Below, in pieces: positions 34,298-44,121 of a stretch of DNA of 64,000 nucleotides. Origin of the DNA: JBGAPH01 sp046349955. GTDB taxonomy: Bacteria > Planctomycetota > Planctomycetia > Pirellulales > JBGAPH01. Location of the stretch: contig JAXMBI010000001.1 in the NCBI GenBank assembly GCA_046349955.1, forward strand, positions 377,302 to 441,301, given 5' to 3'. Each line of letters starts with the position of its first letter. The first letter of the stretch is position 1. The position numbers and the translations under genes were made by a program. The notes under the pieces were generated by a model. The model searched no databases. It was not told the origin of the DNA and worked only from the letters and a program-made list of their open reading frames with translations.

Positions 34298-37200
34298 CTA
34301 CGACCAGTCGCCTTCGTAGGCCAGGGCGAAGTCGATCGCGTCTTGGCTGGCCGTATCCTTGTCGGCGCTGCTGGAGAGCGCCGAGGCCTTGGCCATTTCG
34401 AAGCCCCAGGCCGCGACATAGTAATCGCCGTCGCGCTGCATCGTCATCAGGTTGCCGCGGGCGGAGAACTGGTCGTTGAAGGCCGAGTCGTGCAGCGTCA
34501 CGGCGTCGATGCCGCCGCCGCCGTCGACGCGAATCTGGGCCACGTTGTTCACCGCCACCGAATAGCCGGCGCCGTCGATCGTGGCGAAGCCGCGTGTCAG
34601 GTTCACGTTTTCGTTGCCCGACGAGCCGACCAGCATCGCCTGGTCGTTGCCGCCGTTGCCGTTCACGACGATGTGGTTCACGGTCGAGCGGTCGTACTCG
34701 TGGGTCTGGCCGTTCACCGTGATCTTCAGCGTGTCGCCGGCGGTGAACTCGATTACGTCGTCGCCCGAACTGCCTTGCACGGTCACCGTGTCGCCGTCCT
34801 GGACCACGTCGGCCGACACTCGCAGCGTGGCGCTGCTCGAGTTGCCGCCAACCTTGAGCAGATACGACTGGTCGGGCGAGGTCTGATAGTTCAGATCGGC
34901 CGTCGATCCCGAGGCGGAACTGGCCAGCTTGTTGAGGTTGCTGTCGTACAGCTCCAAGTTGACGCTCCCCTTGGCGCTCGAGGCAGCCGCCTTCAACGAG
35001 GCGACGCCGCCGTCGATCGAGTACCAGAAGCCGCTGCTCGTCGATACGACGCTGTTGAGAATGTCCTGAGCGGTGAGGCTGGCGATCGAGTTGCGCTTCG
35101 ACACGAATTCCGGCCGCAGGCCCGACTCGCCGAACAGGTAGTTGTTCGCGTTCATGTTCGAGGTCAGGGCGACGTTGAACGTGTCGTTGGCCGGAATGCC
35201 GTTGCCGCCGGCCGAGCCCGCCTTCTCCGCGCCGTCGAGGTAGAAGCCCGGCTGCGTTTCGATGAGCTGGTAGTTGCCCGGCGCGATGTTCTCGAAGGCA
35301 AAGTCGCCGTTGGCGTCGGTGGTCCGCGACTGGCTGACGGACAGGCCCGTGAGCGTGGTCCCGGTCAACCGGATGGCAATGCCGCCCAGGCCCTTTTCGT
35401 TGCTCTCCTTGCCCCCCGTGCGGTTGGTATCGAGATACACCGTGCCGGCGATGCGGCCGGGCGTGGCGGCCTCGGCATCGTCGTTGGTGATGGTGCCAGT
35501 CGCCGTGCCGTCGGCGATCGTGGCGTTGGTCGGATTGCTGAGGGTGAGCGTCAGCGTTTCGTTCGGTTCGAAAATCGCGTCGCCGATCACTCGCACGTTG
35601 ACGGTCGTCGACGTTTGACCGGCCGGAATGGTGGCCTGCGTGCTGATGCTCTCGAAGTCGGCGCCTGCGGTGGCGGTGTTGCCGGTGGTGGTGTAGGTGA
35701 AGGTCACCGGCAGCGAAGTGGGGGCCGACAACGAGACCACGAACGCCAGATTCACTTGGCCGGAGTTGCCCTCGACCACACTGGCGTCGGCCACGGAAAG
35801 CGTGGGCGGGTTGTCGTCGTCGGTGATCGTCCCCACGGCTTGGCCATCGGAGATGGCGGCGTTGCCCACGGCGGTGAGGTTCACGAAGAACGTTTCCGAT
35901 GCCCCTTCGTCCAGCGTGTCGCCGTTGATGAGGACGGTGAAGGTCTTCGTCGTCTCGCCGGGATTGAAGGTGATCGTTTCCCCCGACTTGGCGACGAAAT
36001 CAGTGCCGGAACTGGCCGTGTTGGGAGCGGTGGACGCGGTGACCGAGATCGCAGTCGTGGCGGCGGCCGACAGCGTCAGCGTGAACACCATCTCCTTCGT
36101 GCCGCTGTTGCCCTCGACGATCGTTTGATCCGCGATCGAAATCGTCGGCACGTTGGCGATCTGCACGGTGGCGCCCGCAAAATCGAGCTCGTTCTCGAGC
36201 AACGCCAAGTTGGTGCCCGACATCACGGTCAGATGTTCGTTGAGATCGCCCCCGTTGATGCCGAAGGTCACCGTGCCGGTCGTCGAACCGGCCTTCATGG
36301 GCACCTTGTACACGAGCACCTGGCGCGGCCCCAGCGGCGTCAGGCTGACCGCCCCCGCTTCATCGATCAATCCAGCGGTGGTCGTCGTTCCCGCTTGACC
36401 CAAGTTGTAGGCCGGATTGTAGGTAATGGCGCCGTCGACCGAAACCAGGTTCGAGTTGTAGGTGACGTCTGCGTAGGCCGATTGCGTGCCCGAGGGCATG
36501 GCGCGCAGATCCTCGACGGAGACCTCGATGAAGAAGCTCTGGTTGGGCGTCAGCGTGTTGATCGGGTTGCCGTTGATGTCGGTGACCCGCACGCTGTAAC
36601 GCGCCTGCTTGGCGCCGTCGGCGCCGGAGTCGCGAATCGTCCCCACGGCCTGGCCATCGCCGATCGTCCCGTTGACCGGGTTCGACAGGTTGACGAAGAA
36701 CGTCTCTTCCGGCTCGTTGGCCACCGTGTCGTTGAGAACCTCGACATTGAAGGTGGCCGAGGTCTGTCCGGCGGGGATGGTCACCGTGCCCGTGTTGCCT
36801 GTGAAGTCCTGACCGGCCGTCGCGGTGCCGTTGGCGGTGCTGAAGTTGACCTTCGTGTCGAGTCCGCTCGAACGGTTGAGCGTCACGGTGAACGTGGCCT
36901 GCGACGACTTGCCGGTGAATTCGTTGACCACGATGTCGCCAATCGAAATCGTGGGAGGCGCGTCATCGTTGAGGATCGTTCCGATCGCCTTGGTGCGACC
37001 GAGTTCGGCGCCGACCGGGTTCGTCAGGTTGACGGCGAACTGCTCGTTGGCCTCGTAGCGGGACTCGCCCCGCACGATCACCGTGAACTGCTGCAACGTT
37101 ACGCCCGGCGCGAAGGTCAGCGTGCCGGTCTGCGCGGCGTAGTCCCCCTCGCTCCCCGTCGCCGAACTGGCGGTGATGTCGGCGGTGGCGAAATTGACCG

Positions 37201-40200
37201 TTACGGTTTGGTCGCTGGCCTTGTTCAGCCGCGCGGTGAACACGAACTGCTGCGGGGTGTTGTTGTCGCCTTCGTTCTGCGACACGTCGTCGATGGTGAG
37301 CGTGAGGGCAGTGTCGCCGTCGTCCTGGATCGTGCCGACGCCCTCGGCGTCGGCCAGCGTGGCGCCGGTGGGGTTGAGCAACCGCAGAAAGAACCGTTCG
37401 TTCCCCTCGGCCAGCGTGTCTCCCTTGACCTTGACGGTGACCGTCTTCGAGGTCTCGCCGGCCGCAAAGGTCAGCGTGCCCGAGGCGCCCACATAGTCGA
37501 GGTCCACCTGAGCCGTATCCTCGGCCGTGGTGTATTGCACGGTGACCGGCGTGGTTTGGGCGGCCGAGAGCGTGACGGTGAAGACCATGTCGGTTTCGCC
37601 CGAATTGCCTTCGGCGACCGAGGCGTCGTTGACCGACAGCGTCGGCTGAGCGCTCGTGTCATCGTTGGTGATGGCGCCTTCGCCTTGCCCGTCGGCGATC
37701 GTCGCGCCGGTCGGATTCGACAGCACGACGAGCACGGTTTCGTTCGGTTCGACCGTGGTGTCGCCGTTGACGACGACGGCGATCGTCTTGCTGGTTTCGC
37801 CGGCGGCGAACGTCAACGTGCCGGTTTGCGAGACATAGTCGCTCCCCGAGGCGGCCGTGCCGTTGCCCGTGGCGAAATCGACCGTCACCGCGCTCGTCTG
37901 CGCGGCCGAGAGCGTGACCACGAAGTTGAGCAGCGTCGTGCCGGTGTTTCCTTCGGCCACCGTGGGATCGCTGATCGACAGCGTGGGCAGCACGGCGTCG
38001 TCGTTGGTGATCGTGCCGGTGGCCTGCCCATCGGCGATCGTGGCGCCGCTGGGAGTCGAGAGATTCACGAGGAAGGTTTCGTTCCCTTCGACCACGCTGT
38101 CGCCATTGATGGTGATCGCGATCGTCTTCGTCGTTTCCCCGGCGGCGAAGGTGAGCGTGCCGCTCTTGGCCACGTAATCGCTGCCGGCGATGGCCGAGCC
38201 GTCGGCGGTGGCGTAGCTGACCGTCACCTGACCTGCCGCCGCCGCGGAAAGAGTGACCGTGAAGGTCAGCGTCTTCGTGCCTGAGTTGCCTTCGGCGATG
38301 GGAGTCGGATCGGCGATCGAGAGAGCCGGCGTGTTGTCGTCGTCGACGATCGTTCCTACGGCTTGGCCGTCGGCGATCGTGGCAAAGGTCGTCCCGCTGA
38401 GGTTGACCAGGAACGTTTCATTCGGCTCGACATCCGTGTCGCCGTTGATCGTCACGGCGATTTTCTTGCTGGTTTCGCCGGCGGCGAAGGTAATCGAGCC
38501 GGTCGCGGCCGTGTAATCGGTTCCTGCGACCGCCGTTTGATCGGCGGTGGCGTAGTTGAACGTAATCGGCAAGCCGCTGGCGGCGGAGAGCGTGACCGTG
38601 AACTCGAGGGTCTTGGTTCCGTTGTTCCCTTCGACGATTTGCGCGTCGGCGATCGAGGCCGACACCGCGGGATCGTCGTCGAGAATCACGCCCAGCGTCT
38701 GCGGCGTGGCGATCGTCGCCCCGTTGGCGTTGGTCAGATTCAGCGCCACCGTTTCATTGCTTTCGTCGAGCGTGTCGCCATTGACCAGGATCGTGACGGT
38801 CTTGCTCGTTTCGCCCGGCGCAAAGGTCAGCGTGCCCGACGTGGGCTGGTAATCGGGCCCGCCCGCGGTGCCGTCTTGCGAGGCGTAGTCAACGGTCACG
38901 GCCGTCGTCGCGGCCGCCGAGAGCGTGATGGTGAACACCAGCGACGCCGTGCCGGAGTTGCCCTCGAGCACGGTGGGTACGTTGCTGACCGCAATCGTCG
39001 GCAAGCCAGGGCCGTCGTCGTCGAGGATCGTGCCGAAGCCTTGGCCGTCGACGATGCCATAGCCGCCCGTAACGTTCGACAGATTGACGAGCACGGTTTC
39101 GTCGGGTTCGTCGACCGTGTCGCCGTTGACGACGACGGTGAACGTCTTGCTGGTTTCCCCGGCCGCAAACGTCAGCGTGCCGGACTTCGCGATGTAGTCG
39201 GTTCCGGCGGTGGCGGTGCCGTCGGCGGTGGCGAAGTCCACGGTCACCGCTTCCGTGGAAGCCTTGGAGAGCGTGACGGTGTAGATCAGGTCAACCGTGC
39301 CGGAGTTGCCTTCTTGGATGGCCGGCGCGTTGGCGATGGAAATGCCCAAGTCATCGTCTTGGATCAGCACGGTGGAAGTGCCGTTGTCGATGCCGGCGAC
39401 GCCGCCGTCGTCCAGGATCACGCGGAAAGAGCGGTTGGTCTGGGCCTCGGTGTTGCCGATCACCGGCACGCGGATTTCGCCTGCAGTCTTGCCTGCGGCG
39501 ATCGTAATCGTGCCGGTCGTCGTGGCGACATAATCCGTGCCCGCCTTGGCCGTGTTGTCTTCCGTGTGGTACTTGATGACGACGTCTTGCGCGGCGGCCT
39601 GCGAGAGCGTAACGGCGACCACTGCATCGGAGTTGCCGGCGTTGCCTTCCGGAGCGCTGACATTCGCCTGCAGGTTGATGCGCACGGACTGATCGTTGTC
39701 GAGGATCGTGCCAACTGCCTCGCCCCCCGCGATTGTCGCGTTCAGGGCATTCGACAAGTTGAAGGCGAACGTCTCGGTCGGTTCCTCGAGGTCGTCGGAG
39801 AGGATCTGGATCGCCACCTGCCGCGACGTCTGCCCCGGCTGGAAGTTGAGGGTGCCGTTGAGCGAGTTGTAGTCTTGGCCGGCGGTCGCGGTGATGCCCG
39901 GCGTGGCGTAGCTCACGCTGACCGGCAGGGTCGACGTGTGAGAGAGCGTGACGGTGAACACGATCGTGGTGTTGCCGGGGCTCGTCTCGCGGACGGCCGC
40001 GGGACTGCTCACGCTGATTGTCGGCGGCGCGCCGTCGTCGTTGGTCAGCGTACCGACCGCTTCGCCGTCAGTGATGTTGCCCCCCGAGGCATTCGACAGG
40101 AGGACGCGGAACGTTTCAGTCGGCTCGGCCTGCGAGTCGCCGACGATCGGAATCGTGATCACCTTCGAGGTTTCCCCCGGCGCGAAGGTGAGCGTGCCGC

Positions 40201-41242
40201 TCGACGTCGTGTAGTCTTGCCCAGCGACGGCGGTGGCGTCTTGCGTGGCGTAGTTGACCGTCACCGCGCTGGAACTGGCGGCCGAAAGTGAGACCGTGAA
40301 CTGCATCTGGCCGGCGGCGTTGCCCTCGTCGGCCGTCACATCGGCGATCGTGATGTTGGGCGGGGTTTCGGCCGTCACCGTGACGCTCGCCCCCACGAAC
40401 TCGATCTCGTCGTTCAGCACCGGCGTGTTGGTGCCGTAGAGCAGGATGTCGTGGGCCGGCTTGGTGTCGGCCGGGTCGGGGGCAAAGTTCAGCGTGCCTG
40501 CCGCGTTGGCTGTGAAGGGCACGGTGAACACGAGCTTCTCGTCGGCGCCCGTCGGCGTCAGTCCGGCGAATGCGCCGGCTTCGTCCACCAGGCCGGCGGT
40601 GGCCGTCGTGCCCGACTTGCCGCTGGCATAGTCGGCCGAGTAGGCGATCGCGCCGTTGACCTTGGCCAGGTCGGACTGATAGGTGATGTCGGTGTAGACC
40701 GCGAAGGCGCCGCTCGCGCTCGCGCGCAGATCTTGCACGAAAGCCCGCACGAAGAACGTGTCGCCCACCTTCACGCTGCTGAGCTGGTTCCCCTGGGCAT
40801 CGACGACCGCCAACCGGACGCGGACCTTGTCGTTCGGGTCGGCAGTCGCCAGGGCATTGAGCACCACCAGGGCGTCGCGCGGACTCAGTTGCTGATCACC
40901 GTCGACGTCCCCCTCGTGGCCCAACGGGGTCAGTGTGTCGCCGGCCAGGGCGACCGCCGGGCTATCGTCCAGCGCGCGGGCGCCATAGGTGTTCAGGTCG
41001 TTGACCAGCATCAACGCGTCGCGCGGGGCAAGCGCGCCGTCGGAATCGACGTCGCAGCGCGCGAGCATATCGGCCGTAATCTGAACATCCGCCGAAGTAT
41101 CGCCCGCCAGCAGAGCACGCGCTTCCAATTGCTCTCCCCACAGGCTAGGACGCACATCGCGGTGCGGCGCCAACTCGGGGCGGCGAAGGAAGGCGAGCGA
41201 GCGAGAAAACTTACCGCGAACCGAGTTCGGGGTGCTCTTCAT
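34298..41242 (-). CDS. Giant Calx-beta repeat surface protein with dockerin and cohesin-like domains
   Basis: A 2,314-residue protein. The N-terminus has no classical signal peptide but carries the planctomycete signature 'LWGEQLEARALLAGD'. Two dockerin-like Ca2+-binding repeats follow ('CDVDSDGALAPRDALMLVND', 'GDVDGDQQLSPRDALVVL'). A cohesin-like domain ('VRLAVVDAQGNQLSSVKVG') precedes eleven Calx-beta repeats, then a second cohesin-like copy ('YSVRVTDINGNPINTLTPNQ'), two more Calx-beta repeats, a Cna_B/SdrD-like domain ('GRIAGTVYLDTNRTGGKESN') and a C-terminal region with RTX-like strands ('QGSSGDDVIEFTAGD'). Calx-beta modules bind Ca2+ and serve in adhesion. The ATG at 41242 is chosen because the signature lies about 40 residues after it. 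It is probably an extracellular or cell-surface adhesin. The ligand is unknown. Confidence 0.92.
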   Translation of the reverse strand: MKSTPNSVRGKFSRSLAFLRRPELAPHRDVRPSLWGEQLEARALLAGDTSADVQITADMLARCDVDSDGALAPRDALMLVNDLNTYGARALDDSPAVALAGDTLTPLGHEGDVDGDQQLSPRDALVVLNALATADPNDKVRVRLAVVDAQGNQLSSVKVGDTFFVRAFVQDLRASASGAFAVYTDITYQSDLAKVNGAIAYSADYASGKSGTTATAGLVDEAGAFAGLTPTGADEKLVFTVPFTANAAGTLNFAPDPADTKPAHDILLYGTNTPVLNDEIEFVGASVTVTAETPPNITIADVTADEGNAAGQMQFTVSLSAASSSAVTVNYATQDATAVAGQDYTTSSGTLTFAPGETSKVITIPIVGDSQAEPTETFRVLLSNASGGNITDGEAVGTLTNDDGAPPTISVSSPAAVRETSPGNTTIVFTVTLSHTSTLPVSVSYATPGITATAGQDYNSLNGTLNFQPGQTSRQVAIQILSDDLEEPTETFAFNLSNALNATIAGGEAVGTILDNDQSVRINLQANVSAPEGNAGNSDAVVAVTLSQAAAQDVVIKYHTEDNTAKAGTDYVATTTGTITIAAGKTAGEIRVPVIGNTEAQTNRSFRVILDDGGVAGIDNGTSTVLIQDDDLGISIANAPAIQEGNSGTVDLIYTVTLSKASTEAVTVDFATADGTATAGTDYIAKSGTLTFAAGETSKTFTVVVNGDTVDEPDETVLVNLSNVTGGYGIVDGQGFGTILDDDGPGLPTIAVSNVPTVLEGNSGTASLVFTITLSAAATTAVTVDYASQDGTAGGPDYQPTSGTLTFAPGETSKTVTILVNGDTLDESNETVALNLTNANGATIATPQTLGVILDDDPAVSASIADAQIVEGNNGTKTLEFTVTLSAASGLPITFNYATADQTAVAGTDYTAATGSITFAAGETSKKIAVTINGDTDVEPNETFLVNLSGTTFATIADGQAVGTIVDDDNTPALSIADPTPIAEGNSGTKTLTFTVTLSAAAAGQVTVSYATADGSAIAGSDYVAKSGTLTFAAGETTKTIAITINGDSVVEGNETFLVNLSTPSGATIADGQATGTITNDDAVLPTLSISDPTVAEGNTGTTLLNFVVTLSAAQTSAVTVDFATGNGTAASGSDYVSQTGTLTFAAGETSKTIAVVVNGDTTVEPNETVLVVLSNPTGATIADGQGEGAITNDDTSAQPTLSVNDASVAEGNSGETDMVFTVTLSAAQTTPVTVQYTTAEDTAQVDLDYVGASGTLTFAAGETSKTVTVKVKGDTLAEGNERFFLRLLNPTGATLADAEGVGTIQDDGDTALTLTIDDVSQNEGDNNTPQQFVFTARLNKASDQTVTVNFATADITASSATGSEGDYAAQTGTLTFAPGVTLQQFTVIVRGESRYEANEQFAVNLTNPVGAELGRTKAIGTILNDDAPPTISIGDIVVNEFTGKSSQATFTVTLNRSSGLDTKVNFSTANGTATAGQDFTGNTGTVTIPAGQTSATFNVEVLNDTVANEPEETFFVNLSNPVNGTIGDGQAVGTIRDSGADGAKQARYSVRVTDINGNPINTLTPNQSFFIEVSVEDLRAMPSGTQSAYADVTYNSNLVSVDGAITYNPAYNLGQAGTTTTAGLIDEAGAVSLTPLGPRQVLVYKVPMKAGSTTGTVTFGINGGDLNEHLTVMSGTNLALLENELDFAGATVQIANVPTISIADQTIVEGNSGTKEMVFTLTLSAAATTAISVTASTAPNTASSGTDFVAKSGETITFNPGETTKTFTVLINGDTLDEGASETFFVNLTAVGNAAISDGQAVGTITDDDNPPTLSVADASVVEGNSGQVNLAFVVSLSAPTSLPVTFTYTTTGNTATAGADFESISTQATIPAGQTSTTVNVRVIGDAIFEPNETLTLTLSNPTNATIADGTATGTITNDDAEAATPGRIAGTVYLDTNRTGGKESNEKGLGGIAIRLTGTTLTGLSVSQSRTTDANGDFAFENIAPGNYQLIETQPGFYLDGAEKAGSAGGNGIPANDTFNVALTSNMNANNYLFGESGLRPEFVSKRNSIASLTAQDILNSVVSTSSGFWYSIDGGVASLKAAASSAKGSVNLELYDSNLNKLASSASGSTADLNYQTSPDQSYLLKVGGNSSSATLRVSADVVQDGDTVTVQGSSGDDVIEFTAGDTLKITVNGQTHEYDRSTVNHIVVNGNGGNDQAMLVGSSGNENVNLTRGFATIDGAGYSVAVNNVAQIRVDGGGGIDAVTLHDSAFNDQFSARGNLMTMQRDGDYYVAAWGFEMAKASALSSSADKDTASQDAIDFALAYEGDWS
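35475..40362 (-). repeat. Thirteen tandem Calx-beta coding repeats (~330-345 bp)
   Basis: Repeats encode units of 110-118 residues, each with 'EGNSGT', a 'YATADGTA..G.DY' strand, 'SGTLTFAAGETSK', 'NGDT..E.NETF.VNLS' and a closing 'VGTI.DDD'. Eleven lie at about 36625-40362 and two at about 35475-36145, separated by the second cohesin-like domain. Units 4-9 are most alike, which suggests recent duplication; units 3, 10 and 11 diverge most. The repetition may cause assembly collapse or copy-number variation. Confidence 0.85.
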
Positions 41243-41808
41243 GGTGCGCTTTCGGCTGCTGCAGGTTGCGAAGTCGACGAGGTTCCGCGCGGGAAGCGGA
41301 GCAGAGTGGGAAGTCGTGCCCTGGGGCGGGTCGCAAGCGGCCCTCGGCCGGGCTTGCGAACGTGCGGTAGGCGATTGCCCCCAGGGGCGCCGCGGCCATT
41401 CATTGGCCAGATCCACACAGTTGGGCCCCTAGGCGGCCGGCAAACTGGGGAAAACGGGCGACGGCAACAGACCTCGACTCTGCGAACTGGCTAGGGCCCA
41501 ACGAGACGAGTGGCCCTTGACCCTCATTTTTCGAGCGTACACACGCCCTACTGGCATTGCAAGCTTTTGGCGATCGCGGGAAATTCTTGCGTCACGCAGA
41601 CTTGGATGATCGTGGCGGGGCAAGGGACAGTAGGGATTGCGCGGCCTTCCCAAGGGCTTAGGGACCTGCCCGAGTGGTGGCCGAGAGTGGAAGGAAAGGG
41701 CGGCAGGCCGCAAGCCGACATTGACGCCGTTTCCCACCTTCACGACGATCTGTGGTCGCCCATTGTTCGAGAAATCCGCTGGTCCATCAGGCAAAGGGTT
41801 CCCGTCGC
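41243..41808. other. Long intergenic region, no convincing gene
   Basis: A 566-base spacer between the divergent Calx-beta gene and a small secreted-protein gene. Open frames exist on both strands, but none has a recognisable domain, a ribosome-binding site or a plausible composition. The segment is less GC-rich in places (for example 41520-41610). It presumably holds the promoters of both flanking genes and a long 5' leader for the giant gene. No clear promoter pair or structured RNA was identified. Confidence 0.45.
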
Positions 41809-42735
41809 ATGAACCGATCATGCTGTCCTTGGGTCTGGGGCGTGTTCATTTTCCTGGCCGCTCAACCCTTGGCAGCCCAGCCCCGCCAGGCCTCCTTTGA
41901 CGCCGCACCCCCGAAGGTGGGGGAAGCGGCCGGTTTGGCTTTCCGCTATCGCGTCAGCCAGCCGGGCGACCGCGCCGAGCACCAACATCAGAACCGCCTC
42001 GAATTGGCGACGACGATCCAACAAGCGGGGCAGATTGCTAGCCAGCGCTCCGAGTCGATCCTGCGGCGGCAGCGCTACCATGTCGCGCTGCTCGAGCCGA
42101 GCGAAGGAGAATCGGCACGCGCGAAAATCGTGTTCCATGGCGCCCAGGAAGAGCGCAAAACCGCTGACGCCGCTCAGGCAGAGGCGACTTCGATGCCCAC
42201 GGACGGGAAGACCTACCTCGTTTGCCGGATCGACGGGAACCTCGCGGTGTTCGACGCCGCAGGCGAGCCCGCCCCCCCCGACGAAACTCAGCTTGTCGAG
42301 CGGACCGCGCGGTCGCTCGGTCAGCGAAACCCGATGGGTCACTTTCTCAACGGCCACAAAGTCTCGCTAAATCAGACCTTAAAGCTCCCCGAGGAGCTTT
42401 CGCGTGAACTCTGGGACTTTGGCGACGAATTGGGTGTGGCCGACCATTGCGAGCTCACGCTCCGCGAAGTCGTCGCTCGACCGGCGGGTCCTTGCGGACG
42501 CTTCGAAATCGTGGTTACGGCGGAAAAGGGTCGCGGTCAGCTCGATCTCCAGGGCTATTTGCTCATTGACGCCGCCTCGTGCCGCATCTTCGAAAGTGAG
42601 CTTCAGGGCACGTTCCGCAGCCAAATGGAGCGCGGTCCGACGGGGTTCCAGTTCACGCTCGAGCGAGCGGGGAAAATCCAGGTGAGCACACGAGCCCAGC
42701 CTGCCGACAAGGTGGCCTCGGCTCGCCTACAATGA
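41809..42735 (+). CDS. Secreted protein of unknown function
   Basis: A 308-residue exported protein with a signal peptide ('WVWGVFIFLAAQPLAAQ'). The rest is a mixed alpha/beta domain with 'GLAFRYRVSQPGDRAEHQHQ', 'TYLVCRIDGNLAVFDAAGEP' and a late beta-rich part ('GRFEIVVTAEKGRGQLDLQG'). The arrangement recalls a family of planctomycete exported proteins that ask how much of a substrate-like polymer is modified (DUF6263 type), but I cannot confirm it. It is followed 42 bases later by a glycosyltransferase gene on the same strand. Confidence 0.65.
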   Translation: MNRSCCPWVWGVFIFLAAQPLAAQPRQASFDAAPPKVGEAAGLAFRYRVSQPGDRAEHQHQNRLELATTIQQAGQIASQRSESILRRQRYHVALLEPSEGESARAKIVFHGAQEERKTADAAQAEATSMPTDGKTYLVCRIDGNLAVFDAAGEPAPPDETQLVERTARSLGQRNPMGHFLNGHKVSLNQTLKLPEELSRELWDFGDELGVADHCELTLREVVARPAGPCGRFEIVVTAEKGRGQLDLQGYLLIDAASCRIFESELQGTFRSQMERGPTGFQFTLERAGKIQVSTRAQPADKVASARLQ

Positions 42736-42777
42736 CCGGCGGTTCCACTCCGTCTGTCGTAGGTCGACGATTCCCCG

Positions 42778-44061
42778 GTGCGCGTCCTCATTCTTCCCTT
42801 TGGTAGTCACGGCGACGTCCATCCCTTTCTGGGCCTGGGGCTCGCCCTGGCGGCGCGCGGACACGGGGTGACGATCGCCGCGTGCTCGTATTTTCAGGAG
42901 CTTATCGAGCGCACCGGCCTGGCTAATGTCGAACTAGGGACGGCCGAGGAGTTCCTGGAACTCGCCGAGCGGGCCGACATCTGGAACCCCACGCGTGCCT
43001 TCGGGCACATCTTTCAGGAAGGCGTTGCCCGCATCCTGGACCGCCAATATGACCTGGTGGCCGAGCAATGCGCCTCAGGCGACACCCTGGTGCTGGCCAA
43101 CGCGTTTGGGATGGGCGCCCGCACGGCCCAGGAAAAGCTCGGGGCGCCGCTGGTCACCGTGCATCTGCAGCCCGCTTGCCTGTGGAGCGCGTACGAATCG
43201 CCTATGTTGCCCGCCGGTGCGTTGTTGGGTTGGATGCCGCGGTGGGTGAAGCGTTCGCTGTTTCGGATTGGCGAGTCACTGATCCTCGATCGGCCGTGCC
43301 AACCCGTGCTCGATGCCTTCCGCACTTCGCACGGCCTCGGGCCGGTGCGACGGATGGCCCGCTGGTGGCATTCGCCCGAGTGCGTGCTGGGTTTGTTTCC
43401 GGCCTGGTTCGCCCCGCCGCAACCGGACTGGCCGGCGAACGTTCACCTCACGCAGTTTCCGCTGTGGGACGAAGACGAGGTTCACGCGCCCACGGCTGAG
43501 GTCGACGCCTTCCTGGCCGCGGGCGAGCCGCCTCTCGTGTTCACCCCCGGCTCAGGCAACATGCATGCTCGGCCGTTCTTCGCAGCGGCCGTCGAGGTGT
43601 GCCAGCGCCTGGGGCGCCGCGGTTTGCTGCTGACGCGGTTCGCTGAACAAGTGCCGGCCGAGTTGCCCCCGGGCGTGATGCACGCCGACTATGTGCCCTT
43701 CAGCCGCGTGTTGCCGCGGGCCGCCGGGATCGTGCATCACGGCGGCATCGGCACCACCTCGCAAGGCCTGCGGGCAGGCATCCCCCAACTGATCATGCCC
43801 ATGGCCCACGATCAGCCTGACAATGCCGCGCGGCTGGTGCGGTTGGGAGTGGGCGACTGGCTAGCGCCGGCGAGGTTCACCGGACAAACGGTCGCCGCGA
43901 AGTTGCAGCCGCTGCTCGAGTCGGCCGCGGTCCAGGCGAGCTGCCGCGACTTCGCGGGCCGGTTCGAGGGAATCGAGCCCTTCGATCAGGCATGCCAGGT
44001 GATCGAGGAATTTGGACGACGTCGCTTGTCGGCCGGGGCAACGCAGGCGGCCAGGTTCTAA
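42778..44061 (+). CDS. UGT/GT1-family glycosyltransferase
   Basis: A 427-residue GT-B enzyme of the sterol/macrolide glucosyltransferase type. It has the N-terminal acceptor-domain start 'VLILPFGSHGDVHPFLGLGL' and the donor-binding C-terminal motif 'ADYVPFSRVLPRAAGIVHHGG' region followed by 'GTTSQGLRAGIPQLIMPMAHDQPDNA' read as two short pieces. These enzymes transfer a sugar from an NDP-sugar to lipids or small hydrophobic acceptors. The start is GTG 42778, at the first strand of the fold. A second UGT-type gene lies 1.7 kb downstream, with a TPR protein between. The acceptor is unknown. Confidence 0.88.
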   Translation: MRVLILPFGSHGDVHPFLGLGLALAARGHGVTIAACSYFQELIERTGLANVELGTAEEFLELAERADIWNPTRAFGHIFQEGVARILDRQYDLVAEQCASGDTLVLANAFGMGARTAQEKLGAPLVTVHLQPACLWSAYESPMLPAGALLGWMPRWVKRSLFRIGESLILDRPCQPVLDAFRTSHGLGPVRRMARWWHSPECVLGLFPAWFAPPQPDWPANVHLTQFPLWDEDEVHAPTAEVDAFLAAGEPPLVFTPGSGNMHARPFFAAAVEVCQRLGRRGLLLTRFAEQVPAELPPGVMHADYVPFSRVLPRAAGIVHHGGIGTTSQGLRAGIPQLIMPMAHDQPDNAARLVRLGVGDWLAPARFTGQTVAAKLQPLLESAAVQASCRDFAGRFEGIEPFDQACQVIEEFGRRRLSAGATQAARF

Positions 44062-44121
44062 GCCGAGTGGCCCCATGGGCATGCTCGCGAGAATGAGATT
44101 CTGCAACACTGAGCACTGACC

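Noticed and set aside
34232..38284. A 1,350-codon open frame on the plus strand opposite the Calx-beta gene (and another of 642 codons at 38363-40291)
   Set aside because: It is antisense to a clearly coding repeat gene, has the Arg/Asp/Gly/Val-rich make-up of a shadow frame in GC-rich DNA, and has no domain.
35475..40362. Regular repeats that might be read as a CRISPR-like array
   Set aside because: The unit is ~330-345 bp and is protein coding; there are no short identical repeats with unique spacers and no cas genes.
41429..41821. A 130-codon minus-strand frame in the long intergenic region
   Set aside because: It covers the start of the secreted-protein gene on the other strand, lacks a ribosome site and has no recognisable motif.
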